Source: Clostridiales bacterium COT073_COT-073 (lineage in GTDB: Bacteria > Bacillota > Clostridia > Lachnospirales > Vallitaleaceae). From it: a stretch of 51,181 nt of DNA. The stretch lies in NCBI GenBank assembly GCA_003858485.1, contig RQYD01000024.1, positions 1-51,181 of the forward strand, given 5' to 3'. The position numbers and the translations under genes were made by a program. Numbering within the stretch: position 1 is the first letter of the stretch; the number at the start of each line of letters is the position of its first letter. Below, one piece after another: positions 7,467 to 16,403 of the stretch. Below the pieces are notes generated by a model, which was not told where the DNA came from, did no database searches, and was given only the letters and a program-made list of their open reading frames with translations.

Positions 7467-9164
7467 CTATTTAAAGTTATAGCCGGTGACGATCGGTTCA
7501 CGACCGGTGGTTACATCATTAAAATATTCATAATAGCTCAGAGCCAGGAAAGAACCCTGAATATTGACCACATTATTAAAACCAAAACCCTTTAATGCCT
7601 GAATCACATAATAGCTGTTCCAGGAAGTCCGGCAATGTACATAAACAGTCCGGTCTTTTGGAATTTCATGATGACGCTCTCTGATTTCTTCAATCGGAAT
7701 ATTGACCGCTCCTTTAATATGGGATTGGTCAAAAGCACCCTTACTGCGGACATCCAGGATATATTCGCCCTTTTCCACTAATTCTCTGACCTTGGTCACC
7801 GGAACCTGATCATAAACTCCGTTTAAGTGGTTAAGTCCAGCTAACGCTGCAAAATTAACCGCATCTTTGGCAGTACCAAAAGCAGGAGCATAGCATAATT
7901 CCAATTCTTTTAAATCTTCCAGGTCACCGCCCATGGTAATCATGGTAGCCACCACATTGACCCGGCGAACGGCATCACCTTTACTGATCGCCTGAGCACC
8001 AAGGATCTTACCGCTTGGATATTCATAGACCAATTTAAAATGCATCGGATTTGGATTTGGCATCAGGCCAACTTTATCCATTGGGATAACAAAGGATACC
8101 CGATAATCAATACCATGTTTTTGACAATCTTTTTCATTAAGACCGGTGCTGGCCGCATTCAGTCCAAATACCCGGATACAGGAAGAACCAATCACCCCTT
8201 TGTTTTGGAAGGATTTACCAAATAATCCGTCCGCTACCATTCTGGCTTGTCTTTGAGCCGGTCCGGCCAAAGGTAATCTGGTTTTCTGCCTGGTGATGGA
8301 ATTAAAGGTTTCAATTGCATCACCGACTGCATACACATCCTTTAAATTGGTTTGGAAATTATGGTCAACCACAATTCCACCGGTTTCGCCAATTTTCACA
8401 CCGGATTTCCTGGCAAATTCAACGTCCGGAGTAACACCAATTGCCATGATCACCGCTTGCGCTTTAACGGTTTTACCGCTTTGCAGCACAACTTCATGAT
8501 CTTTGATCTCCACCACTGAATCCGACAAAATAAGGTTTACCCCATGATCATGTAATTCTTTATGCAGCATTTGCACCATATCATAATCAAATGGCGCCAT
8601 GATTTGATTGGCTGCTTCCACTAAAGTCACATTTTTACCGGAATGTTTCAGACATTCGGCTGCTTCCACCCCAATAAAGCCACCGCCGACCACACAAATG
8701 TCCTGGACTTCCTGTTCGCTTAAGAAAGCGTCCAGATCGCGAATGTTTTGCACATTTTTAATGATAAATACATTTTTGGCATCAATATTTTTAATTGCTG
8801 CCGGGCGAATGGCTTCTGCGCCGGGCGATAAGATCAGTACATCATAAGCATCTTCAAATTCTTCTCCGGTGAGCGTATTGCGGATCACCACTTTATGCTC
8901 ATCCGCTTTGATCTGAATGACTTCATGATTTACTTTGGCATCTAAGTTAAAGGTTTGCTTAAATGTGACCGGATCATATAATACCAGGTCTTCGGTGTGC
9001 TTGACTTCACCACTTAAAAAGTTAGGCAAACAACAATTAGAAAACGATACATCCGGCCCTTTATCATAAATTTGAATATCGGCATTTTCATCTATCCGAC
9101 GAATTCTGGCTGCTGCTGATGCTCCGCCTGCCACTCCGCCTACTACCACATATCTTTTGTTCAT
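7467..9164 (-). CDS. CoA-disulfide/persulfide reductase with C-terminal rhodanese domain
   Basis: FAD- and NAD(P)H-dependent oxidoreductase, 565 residues. The N-terminal dinucleotide fold is VVGGVAGGASAA (residues 7-18), and the active-site Cys is Cys44 in FSNCCLPNF, with an extra adjacent Cys45. A second nucleotide-binding motif is VVGGGFIGVEAAE, and the FAD-contact motif is YAVGDA. The rhodanese domain fills about residues 465-555, with catalytic Cys511 in VHCRTSWNSY. Such fusions (CoADR-RHD, or Npsr persulfide reductase) reduce CoA persulfides, polysulfide or sulfur. The start has GGAGG, and a strong promoter lies upstream. The YedE-like gene follows on the same strand, giving a two-gene sulfane-sulfur uptake and reduction unit. 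NADH oxidase of the same superfamily is unlikely because of the rhodanese domain. Confidence 0.93.
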   Translation of the reverse strand: MNKRYVVVGGVAGGASAAARIRRIDENADIQIYDKGPDVSFSNCCLPNFLSGEVKHTEDLVLYDPVTFKQTFNLDAKVNHEVIQIKADEHKVVIRNTLTGEEFEDAYDVLILSPGAEAIRPAAIKNIDAKNVFIIKNVQNIRDLDAFLSEQEVQDICVVGGGFIGVEAAECLKHSGKNVTLVEAANQIMAPFDYDMVQMLHKELHDHGVNLILSDSVVEIKDHEVVLQSGKTVKAQAVIMAIGVTPDVEFARKSGVKIGETGGIVVDHNFQTNLKDVYAVGDAIETFNSITRQKTRLPLAGPAQRQARMVADGLFGKSFQNKGVIGSSCIRVFGLNAASTGLNEKDCQKHGIDYRVSFVIPMDKVGLMPNPNPMHFKLVYEYPSGKILGAQAISKGDAVRRVNVVATMITMGGDLEDLKELELCYAPAFGTAKDAVNFAALAGLNHLNGVYDQVPVTKVRELVEKGEYILDVRSKGAFDQSHIKGAVNIPIEEIRERHHEIPKDRTVYVHCRTSWNSYYVIQALKGFGFNNVVNIQGSFLALSYYEYFNDVTTGREPIVTGYNFK

Positions 9165-9226
9165 TTTTGACCTCCATTCTGTTTATTAATTCATATTTTT
9201 TTGTATTTTGTATACCACACCAATTT

Positions 9227-9255
9227 ATTATACTGTGTTTTTACAAAAAATTCAA
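9227..9255 (-). promoter_or_regulatory. Strong sigma-A promoter for the sulfur operon
   Basis: On the minus strand TTGAAT (9250-9255), a 17-base spacer and a perfect TATAAT (9227-9232). The -10 box ends 62 bases before the reductase ATG. The start-site region carries GTATAC and TTGTAT direct repeats that could be an operator. Confidence 0.7.
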
Positions 9256-9304
9256 CTATTCTTTCTTTTTTTTAAAAAAGTTTTTTATGTTTTTTTGATT
9301 AATT

Positions 9305-12300
9305 TTATTTTGTTCCTTTTAACGCCCGATACAAAATTACTATTGCTTCATGTCGTCTAACATGTTCCTGCGGCCGATAGGTATGATCTTCATATCCTTT
9401 CAAAACTCCCACTTCAAAAAGATAATCCACTTGCTTGCGATATTTTTCAGAAATTTCATGCCGGTCTTTATAGCTGCTGTCTTGCTTAGGCAAAGTTTGT
9501 GTTTGCATATCGAGCATAGCAAAATTATAAGAAAGCACTGCAATTTCCTGCCTGGTCAGCGGTTTGCTTAAATCAAGCGAAATTCCTTCCAGCAAGCCTT
9601 TCTTAACAGCCACCTGATAGTAAGGGGCAAACCAGTCCTTATCTGTTTCGGCAATTTCTGCTCCCATTGCTCTGACCAGCATTGTCAAATATTCTTGCCC
9701 GGTTACTTCTCTGGTTGCCCCGAAAGTGCCATCCTCATATCCTTTTACCAGCCCCAGTAAATGAATCACACCCAGTTCGTCAGCATACCAGTGATCCGGC
9801 TGTTCCTCCCGGAATACCTTGCCGATTCCCTGTGCAACTTGTTTCAAGCCTTTTTGACTGAACTTGCGAACAAATTCCTGTGCGGTAACGGTCTGTTCTG
9901 TCAATTTTTGTAGTAGCTCTTTGTCTTTGGGTTCATCCATTTTTACGGATAATTCTTTGATCTCCCGAACTTTCTTATCCCCCATTTTTTGGCCGACCCG
10001 CTCCTTAACTTCCATATTCGGCTTTTGTTCTACTTTTGGCTTTGTATGCTCTTGCGGAATATAAGGACTGCTCGGTGATTGCGGTTGCGGTTGCGGTTGT
10101 GGTTTTGGCTTTTCTTCATACTTTTCTTTCAGTCTTTGAATTTGCTGATTTAAAGTTTGATTTTTCTCATCAACCTCTTTCTGCATTGCATTTTCTTTTG
10201 ACAGCAGTGCTTCTGCTTCCGCCACTTCGATATTCAAAACATTTTTCTCTTCTTCGCTTAATTTGTTCCAAATATCACCCAGTCGGATTTGCTTCGCGTT
10301 TTCCACCGCCTCTGTCAGCGCCGCTTTGTTTGTCGCTTTACCCATTAAGCTGTTCATTTGTTTCTTCAACTCTGTTGTCGCTTCCTCAACCTGAAGTCTT
10401 GTCGCCTCTTCATCCGCCAAAATATCTTCGGCATACGACAGCGCATAATTAAACGCCGATTTCTTTTCTTCTGTCTCATTATAGTATCGCGCCTGTTCCA
10501 TCAGCTCCTTGGCGGCAATCACAGTTTGACTTAGCTCTTCTTTTTCGGCTTCGTCAATTGGCGGTTGTGGAGGTAATTCCTCATTTGGTGCAATAAAGCG
10601 GAATGCGATTTCTCCGATCTGCATGGGCTCATCGGCATTTTCCGTAATCAAAATGCGCACAGCATCCGATTTCTTCATATCCAAATCAACTGTCTGATCA
10701 TCTTCTCCGGATATTGTTCCGACTTTGACCCATTGCCCATTTTCTTTTACTTCAACATCGGCATTTCGAATATAGCCTTCACCTCTTAAAAACTCAACAT
10801 ATTGAAGCATCAACTCCTGTAATTCCACTTCTTTAGAAAAGGAAAACATAAGTTCCTGTCCGATTTCTTGATTTTGCTCGCTGTATGCCGGTGTTTCCGG
10901 ATCATTATCGGTTAGATTTTCTAAAAACATCATCAACGCCGCCGGACTGGCAGAAGTCATTACTTTCGGCGGTGCTTTTCTTTCTCCATCCAGTTGCTTG
11001 ACTGAATTTTGCAGGCGTTTTATGATAAAACGAATCTGTTCACCGGTACTGCCGGAATAAGACAGAATCCTTTCTGCCTCTGCCAAATCTTTATCTACCC
11101 GATTTTTCAGCTTTTCTGTTGCATGGATATACTGATCCGTTTTTAAAATGTCTTTTGTTTCTTCTACCGCTCTGGCAAGATCATTCATCTCCGGCGCTTC
11201 CTCCGCTGCCGGTATGACTTTAATTTCCAGTCGCAGTTCCAGTCCAAAACCTTTTACCACAACATCCTGTTTTCCCAGCTTATTCGGATCATAGGATTTC
11301 ACTTGAAACACTTCATCGGTCAGCGGCAAAATCACTTCCCGCACCGGATTTTCATATTTTACTTTTGCTTTACCGCCGGTCAGATCCAGCATTTGTCCTC
11401 TTTGATATTCTTTTTTATGAATATCCTCTGCCAATACCAGTTCTGACGGCATCTTGTATATTTTTACCTTTTCTACTTTGTTTTCATTTACCTGAACGAT
11501 CTGATCAACCGGAATAATTTGCTTGTAGGAATCTTTGATAACATAACGATAATTTCCTCGTTTTAACACATAATGATTCTTACTTTTCGGCTCAACCAGC
11601 TGTTTATTTTCATCATACAGATCCACCATCACAGTTGATCCCATAGTGTCTTTATCCAAGCCGTCCAAATAAATAAGTTCAAAAGTTAAACTGACAAAAT
11701 TATCATTTTTTATCAGCGAATCCAAAATTGCCTGAATTTCTTTCTCCAATTCAGCTACTCTGGCTTTTTCATCTTTTAATGATAGCAGAATCTTCTCCGC
11801 TTCTTTTAACTTCAGCGCCAGTCGATCCAGGATCTCATCCAGGTTTTCGTTCTTATACAAATCCTTGGCAGTTTTCCGATCCATAACCAAGGGCTTATAC
11901 AGGCTCACCATAATTCGCAGTTTTTCTTTGTAGCTTTCATCAATCTCAATTCTTGTTTCCGCTCTGTTTCCGGCATAATCTTCTAAAATCGCTACAATTG
12001 TTCCGGTTACACTGGTAAGCTGTATCGGATCATGAAAATTTTGATCTACGCCTCTTTCTTTTCTGAAAATTTCTCTTGTTTTTGCAGTTTCCTTATCGGT
12101 AAATTCCACTATCACATAGCGCCAATCTTTGGTTTTTGGTGATCTGAGCGCCAATTTCCCGCCCGGATACATAATAATGTCATCAAGATCCAGTGGCTTG
12201 GCAAAGCCGTCATAAAATCTACCGCGATAGCTCTGTCCCTTCAGATATTTTCCATTTACTTTGGGCGATATCGTCAGATCATACTCATGACCCTCGATCA

Positions 12301-14719
12301 TCTCGGGAACCATCATTTCCAGTTCGCTTGTATTTTGCGGTACCTCCATAAGGTATGCCTTGTACTCCGGCGAATTATTCTCCAGCCACAAAGGAGCCAC
12401 CAAAATACGATATCCTTCGTTGTCCTGACCGTTATCCCAGTGAATGGAAAGCTTCCCTTTCTCTTTTGCCTGTCTGGCTACCGTCCGGGTGGCAGCGGTT
12501 TCTTCGACTCTAATGTTCTTTGGCATTTGTGCCATCGGAAACTCTAACTTTGCAGCCTCGCTTTCCATTCCGTCTTTCCCGACCGCCACCAGTTCCAGCC
12601 GCATCATAGGCAATCCTTGACTGAAATGATTTTTCACATATAGCATGTCATCATAAATTCCACCCAAGAAATTTCTGTTTCCGTTATTATCAATACTGTA
12701 TACTCGATATTTGTCTACCAAATCATAGCTTTTCGAAGTCCAGCCCAAAATCATCTGACCATCGGTAAATATCTTTTGAATATAAAATCCGGTTGGGGCA
12801 CTGTCTTTTTCTTCCTTATCGGTAAACTGAATTTGTCCGATATTCATTTGATAATTTGATACATCGGTATTGCTGACAAATACAAAACCAAATGCAGCAA
12901 TTTCACGATTGGCATATGCCGATAAATCAACCACCGCTTCGGCCCAATCTCCTTTTGCCGCCGAATTTTCAATATCCAGTTGCACCGTTTCTTGCGGATT
13001 GTCTTTAAAAATTACTCCCAATTTCATTTCTGCATGATCCGGAGATGTTTTCTTAAAGCGAATTTTAGCTTTGCTGCTCGGAACGACTTGTAAGTCGGTT
13101 TTGTACAAATGCAGGAAATTGGACTTATTTTGTTCCAGATTACCATATACAACCAATGAGCTGCCGCCATGCCAAGCCCCGATCTGCTGATACGGTATTG
13201 TTCTCCAGTTGCCTTGCGTATTATTTTGCAGTTCTTTGGTACCAAAATCAAAATCCGCCTTTAATGCACTTCCGCTATCGGTTTCAAACCACCATTGCCA
13301 TGTCGGCAAAATATCCTGATCATTTAAATTGGTCCATGCTTCATCATTGGCAACCTTTCCCTCGTAAAAGTACTGGACTCCTTTTCCGATATTAAAGGTA
13401 CTGAAAAATTGCTTGCCGGAAATCACCGAATTTTCCGCCTTAAAATCTGCCACTCCAACCCAGCCGGAAGCATCATCTACGGCAACTTCACTTCGTGAAT
13501 AGCCCGGCATCAAACCGGTCTTGGTCGGATCGCTTTTAACTCCGGAAAAATACATCCGTTCTCTCTCGGCAACCATCCACTGGTATTCCGGTCTTTGATG
13601 TGCCGGAAATTCACCTTTAGGAGTCAAATCGTCAATTCCTCTTTGATACATATCGCTAGGGGTAAAAAGGGCAATGCTGGCCTTGGGATTTTTATTTTGA
13701 TCGTAACTGTCATAGACTTTGGTCAGATCATGATTTTCAAATTTTCCCTGATTTGCTTCAATTCCCAAAAAGACCGCTTCATACGGATCAACTCCAATTT
13801 CCTGAGCGTGAGCCAGGAAACTGTCAACTCCTGTCCAGCCATAATTAACAAACACCGAATCGTGAATTTTAGAATAGCTACCGTCTTTTAGATACTGTGA
13901 TTTGTTCGCATCAAAGGAACTGTTGATATCATAAAATTGTGTCCACAAACCGGCAGCACTGATTTGTGCCATCAAACCTTTGAATTCATCTGCACCGGCT
14001 TCCTCATCATTTAGAAAATAACCGTCAATTCCATAGTAATTAGCTAATTCTATCAGCTTATCGGCAATTATATATTTTCCATTTTTGTCTTTGTCGAACA
14101 TTTCCTGCTTGGTCTGCCCCGGACGGAAGTTCGGATCAAAATATACACAGGCAATCGCCTTTACTCCATTTTTATGTGCGGCATTAATATAGGCTTGATT
14201 CGGAATATTGACAATCCCGAACTCAAAGCCCCGCTTTCTCCAATCACTGGTCGCCGGATCATATAGTCCCTTTGGCGTACCGATAGTAGCTGCACCATGC
14301 CAAGGAGAGAAATAATCGGTATATTGCCAAAAAGGAAAGGCCAGATTCCCATAATCGTTATTGGCAATCGTACTGTCAAAAAACGAATTGCCATAATCCG
14401 ACTGCATCAACATCACCTGTACCGGTGCAGTCAATTTCGGGTTGGCCTGTGTCGGATGAAATGCCGCATTTCTTTTTTGTAAAGGGACTTTTGCCACCAT
14501 TAATTCAGCATGGTGATCCGTCTGCGGATTCCACAGTTCGATATCCCGAACCCGATAACCCGAAAAATGCGGCTGGGCGGACTTGATTTCACTTTCATCT
14601 CGCGCCGGCCAAGTATCCGCATTAACCTTTAATCCATTAAATCCGCTTAATAATAAACAGAGTGTCAAAAACAAGACCAGTGGCTTCCTCCTGTTTGACA
14701 TCATTGATTTTTGATTCAT
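9305..14719 (-). CDS. Secreted SLH-anchored GH85 endo-beta-N-acetylglucosaminidase
   Basis: Giant extracellular enzyme, 1804 residues. A signal peptide (about 1-35) is followed by a GH85 catalytic domain (about 75-480). The family's Asn-x-Glu pair is visible as Asn237-Asp-Glu239 in GYFLNDEEAG, and FVNYGW is a further family motif. GH85 enzymes cut the chitobiose core of N-glycans. Later regions are beta-sandwich modules, a coiled-coil/FIVAR-like stretch, a bacterial Ig-like segment (about 1095-1155), a discoidin-like (F5/8C) module (about 1265-1400), two more FIVAR-like helical repeats, and a Pro/Gln-rich linker (near 1535-1550). Two clear SLH repeats and probably a third lie at the C-terminus (about 1630-1804). 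Start at 14719 has GGAGG six to seven bases upstream. SLH repeats imply binding to a secondary cell-wall polymer, consistent with tagO and wecB upstream. Confidence 0.93.
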   Translation of the reverse strand: MNQKSMMSNRRKPLVLFLTLCLLLSGFNGLKVNADTWPARDESEIKSAQPHFSGYRVRDIELWNPQTDHHAELMVAKVPLQKRNAAFHPTQANPKLTAPVQVMLMQSDYGNSFFDSTIANNDYGNLAFPFWQYTDYFSPWHGAATIGTPKGLYDPATSDWRKRGFEFGIVNIPNQAYINAAHKNGVKAIACVYFDPNFRPGQTKQEMFDKDKNGKYIIADKLIELANYYGIDGYFLNDEEAGADEFKGLMAQISAAGLWTQFYDINSSFDANKSQYLKDGSYSKIHDSVFVNYGWTGVDSFLAHAQEIGVDPYEAVFLGIEANQGKFENHDLTKVYDSYDQNKNPKASIALFTPSDMYQRGIDDLTPKGEFPAHQRPEYQWMVAERERMYFSGVKSDPTKTGLMPGYSRSEVAVDDASGWVGVADFKAENSVISGKQFFSTFNIGKGVQYFYEGKVANDEAWTNLNDQDILPTWQWWFETDSGSALKADFDFGTKELQNNTQGNWRTIPYQQIGAWHGGSSLVVYGNLEQNKSNFLHLYKTDLQVVPSSKAKIRFKKTSPDHAEMKLGVIFKDNPQETVQLDIENSAAKGDWAEAVVDLSAYANREIAAFGFVFVSNTDVSNYQMNIGQIQFTDKEEKDSAPTGFYIQKIFTDGQMILGWTSKSYDLVDKYRVYSIDNNGNRNFLGGIYDDMLYVKNHFSQGLPMMRLELVAVGKDGMESEAAKLEFPMAQMPKNIRVEETAATRTVARQAKEKGKLSIHWDNGQDNEGYRILVAPLWLENNSPEYKAYLMEVPQNTSELEMMVPEMIEGHEYDLTISPKVNGKYLKGQSYRGRFYDGFAKPLDLDDIIMYPGGKLALRSPKTKDWRYVIVEFTDKETAKTREIFRKERGVDQNFHDPIQLTSVTGTIVAILEDYAGNRAETRIEIDESYKEKLRIMVSLYKPLVMDRKTAKDLYKNENLDEILDRLALKLKEAEKILLSLKDEKARVAELEKEIQAILDSLIKNDNFVSLTFELIYLDGLDKDTMGSTVMVDLYDENKQLVEPKSKNHYVLKRGNYRYVIKDSYKQIIPVDQIVQVNENKVEKVKIYKMPSELVLAEDIHKKEYQRGQMLDLTGGKAKVKYENPVREVILPLTDEVFQVKSYDPNKLGKQDVVVKGFGLELRLEIKVIPAAEEAPEMNDLARAVEETKDILKTDQYIHATEKLKNRVDKDLAEAERILSYSGSTGEQIRFIIKRLQNSVKQLDGERKAPPKVMTSASPAALMMFLENLTDNDPETPAYSEQNQEIGQELMFSFSKEVELQELMLQYVEFLRGEGYIRNADVEVKENGQWVKVGTISGEDDQTVDLDMKKSDAVRILITENADEPMQIGEIAFRFIAPNEELPPQPPIDEAEKEELSQTVIAAKELMEQARYYNETEEKKSAFNYALSYAEDILADEEATRLQVEEATTELKKQMNSLMGKATNKAALTEAVENAKQIRLGDIWNKLSEEEKNVLNIEVAEAEALLSKENAMQKEVDEKNQTLNQQIQRLKEKYEEKPKPQPQPQPQSPSSPYIPQEHTKPKVEQKPNMEVKERVGQKMGDKKVREIKELSVKMDEPKDKELLQKLTEQTVTAQEFVRKFSQKGLKQVAQGIGKVFREEQPDHWYADELGVIHLLGLVKGYEDGTFGATREVTGQEYLTMLVRAMGAEIAETDKDWFAPYYQVAVKKGLLEGISLDLSKPLTRQEIAVLSYNFAMLDMQTQTLPKQDSSYKDRHEISEKYRKQVDYLFEVGVLKGYEDHTYRPQEHVRRHEAIVILYRALKGTK

Positions 14720-14817
14720 AAAATACCTCCAATTTTTTCCAATTACCCGCTGTCACATTTCTTTCAGATTATCTCCCGACTAACTCCTTTCTTTCTGAGT
14801 ATCAACCAAACTTTTTG

Positions 14818-14829
14818 TTAACATGTTAA
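14818..14829. promoter_or_regulatory. Perfect 12-bp palindrome in the GH85 leader
   Basis: TTAACATGTTAA is fully self-complementary. It lies about 60 bases downstream of the predicted GH85 start site and 90 upstream of the ATG. It shares the GTTAAC core with the palindrome at 14973-14991, suggesting one regulator binding both. Inference only. Confidence 0.4.
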
Positions 14830-14895
14830 TAAACCACCATTTTCTTTTTGGTAAAAGATTACATTTTTTCAATGATAATTTATATTTTTTAGGAT

Positions 14896-14924
14896 ATAAT
14901 ATCACTTTTTCTAATTTTTTGCAA
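14896..14924 (-). promoter_or_regulatory. Possible sigma-A promoter for the GH85 gene
   Basis: On the minus strand TTGCAA (14919-14924), 17-base spacer, TATTAT (14896-14901). The leader would be about 170 bases. The surroundings are very AT-rich, so chance matches are likely. Confidence 0.45.
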
Positions 14925-14972
14925 GTATTTTATTAACACAAATTATTTTTCACTTTATATATCAACTTTTTT

Positions 14973-14991
14973 GTTAACTATTTTAGTTAAC
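14973..14991. promoter_or_regulatory. Palindrome upstream of the GH85 promoter
   Basis: GTTAACTATTTTAGTTAAC has perfect 8-base arms around TTT. It lies about 50 bases upstream of the predicted -35 box. A related palindrome is at 14818-14829. Confidence 0.45.
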
Positions 14992-15137
14992 TTTTTGTAT
15001 TTTAATACAGTTAAGCAACACTAAGTTTAACTTTGATTTTGCTAATTTCTTTTTCCAGAGTAATACTGAAATTTCCTGCCCGGATATCTCTTTGGCTCCA
15101 CAACCGAATGTTAATCGGATAAATAATTGCCAGACAA

Positions 15138-15218
15138 AAACAGGATAGCTTGTCCGCCGCCCCTAAAAGTCAGACTAAAATCCAACTTTTTGGAGGTGAG
15201 CCTTGCGCTATCCTGTTT
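15138..15218 (-). terminator. Long hairpin terminator at the end of the wecB operon
   Basis: AAACAGGATAGC (15138-15149) pairs perfectly with GCTATCCTGTTT (15207-15218). The 57-base interior holds a second imperfect pairing (CCTAAAAGT with ACTTTTTGG). On the minus strand the hairpin runs into TTTTTGTCTGG. It starts 44 bases after the wecB stop. The rest of the gene-free stretch 14720-15262 is AT-rich upstream sequence of the GH85 gene. The large structured loop is unusual for a plain terminator. Confidence 0.75.
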
Positions 15219-15262
15219 AATTCCTTGATTTAATACCAGTTTCATTTGATAAAAACTGCTTT

Positions 15263-16393
15263 TTAGTTTTCTTTTTTCACAAACCAATCGGCAATAACAG
15301 CAGCGATCCGGCCGGCTGCTTTGCCATCGCCATATGGGTTAACGGCTGTTGCCATTTTATGATAAGCTTCCGGATCATGCAAAAGCTTTTCCGTTTCTCT
15401 GGTAATCACCTCAAAATCAGTACCCACCAGCTTCAGGGTGCCAGCTTCCACCCCTTCCGGCCGCTCGGTTACATTCCGCAATACCAGGACTGGTTTGCCC
15501 ATACTGGGCACTTCTTCCTGCAGGCCGCCAGAATCCGTCAGCACCAGATATGAACGATTCATTAAATTATGCATATCCTGAAGGGCAAGCGGCGGAATCA
15601 AATGCACTCTGTCTAAATCCCCTAAGATCTGTTTGGCAGTTTCCTGCACTTTTGGATTTAAATGCACTGCATAGACGACTTCGACATTTTCATTTGCTTC
15701 AATAATATGGCGAATCGCCCGGCAAATTTGATGCAATGGTTCACCCAAATTTTCCCGGCGATGAGCTGTCATGGTAATGATTTTTTTGGTATAATCCAAA
15801 TGATTAAGCAAATCATACTCAAAGGTATATTCCTCTTTAATAGTAGTTTGCAATGCGTCAATAACAGTATTTCCGGTCACAAAAATAATATCTTCGGCAA
15901 TGCCCTCTGCCAATAAATTGCGTTTCGAATTCTCAGTTGGCGAAAAATGAAGTTCAGCCAGTCTGCCAGTCAGACAGCGATTCATTTCTTCCGGAAAAGG
16001 CTCATACTTGTTAAAAGTGCGCAATCCGGCTTCCACATGACCAACCGGAATTTGCTGATAAAAGGCAGCCAGAGCACCGGCAAAACTGGTAGTGGTATCG
16101 CCATGTACCAGTACGATATCAGGTTTAGCCTCAATAAACACTTGTTCCAGACCATTCATTGCCCTGGTAGTAATCTGCGTCAAAGTTTGACCAGCCTGCA
16201 TTATATTTAAGTCATAATCCGGATGAATATCAAATACCGCCAAAACCTGATCCAGCATTTCCCTGTGCTGAGCAGTTACTGCCACCACCGACTGCAAATC
16301 TGGATGATTTTGCACAGCTCGTACTACCGGTGCCATTTTCACCGCTTCCGGCCTGGTGCCGAACACTGACATTACTTTAATTTTTCTGTCCAT
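15263..16393 (-). CDS. wecB: UDP-N-acetylglucosamine 2-epimerase (non-hydrolysing)
   Basis: Cytoplasmic enzyme, 376 residues, the normal family length, interconverting UDP-GlcNAc and UDP-ManNAc. The N-terminus VMSVFGTRPEAVKMAPVV is the diagnostic signature; HGDTTTSFAGA, VGHVEAGLRT, TAHRREN, LTDSGGLQEEVP and VLRNVTERPEG are further family motifs. AAGGAG precedes the ATG. It is the last gene of the rpiB-upp-tagO cluster. UDP-ManNAc would feed a wall teichoic acid or secondary cell-wall polymer begun by TagO, which is probably also the ligand of the SLH repeats on the GH85 protein. The mnaA name is equally valid. Confidence 0.96.
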   Translation of the reverse strand: MDRKIKVMSVFGTRPEAVKMAPVVRAVQNHPDLQSVVAVTAQHREMLDQVLAVFDIHPDYDLNIMQAGQTLTQITTRAMNGLEQVFIEAKPDIVLVHGDTTTSFAGALAAFYQQIPVGHVEAGLRTFNKYEPFPEEMNRCLTGRLAELHFSPTENSKRNLLAEGIAEDIIFVTGNTVIDALQTTIKEEYTFEYDLLNHLDYTKKIITMTAHRRENLGEPLHQICRAIRHIIEANENVEVVYAVHLNPKVQETAKQILGDLDRVHLIPPLALQDMHNLMNRSYLVLTDSGGLQEEVPSMGKPVLVLRNVTERPEGVEAGTLKLVGTDFEVITRETEKLLHDPEAYHKMATAVNPYGDGKAAGRIAAVIADWFVKKEN

Positions 16394-16403
16394 TTCTTCT
16401 CCT

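Noticed and set aside
10055-10110. Tandem GGTTGC-type DNA repeat, considered as a CRISPR-like or satellite array
   Set aside because: It encodes a Pro/Gln linker inside the GH85 frame. No spaced repeats or cas genes were seen anywhere.
10036-10452. 138-codon plus-strand open frame inside the GH85 gene
   Set aside because: It lies antisense within a long, well-supported coding frame. Its Leu/Ser/Pro-rich product is what the opposite strand of this region would give, and no ribosome site is present.
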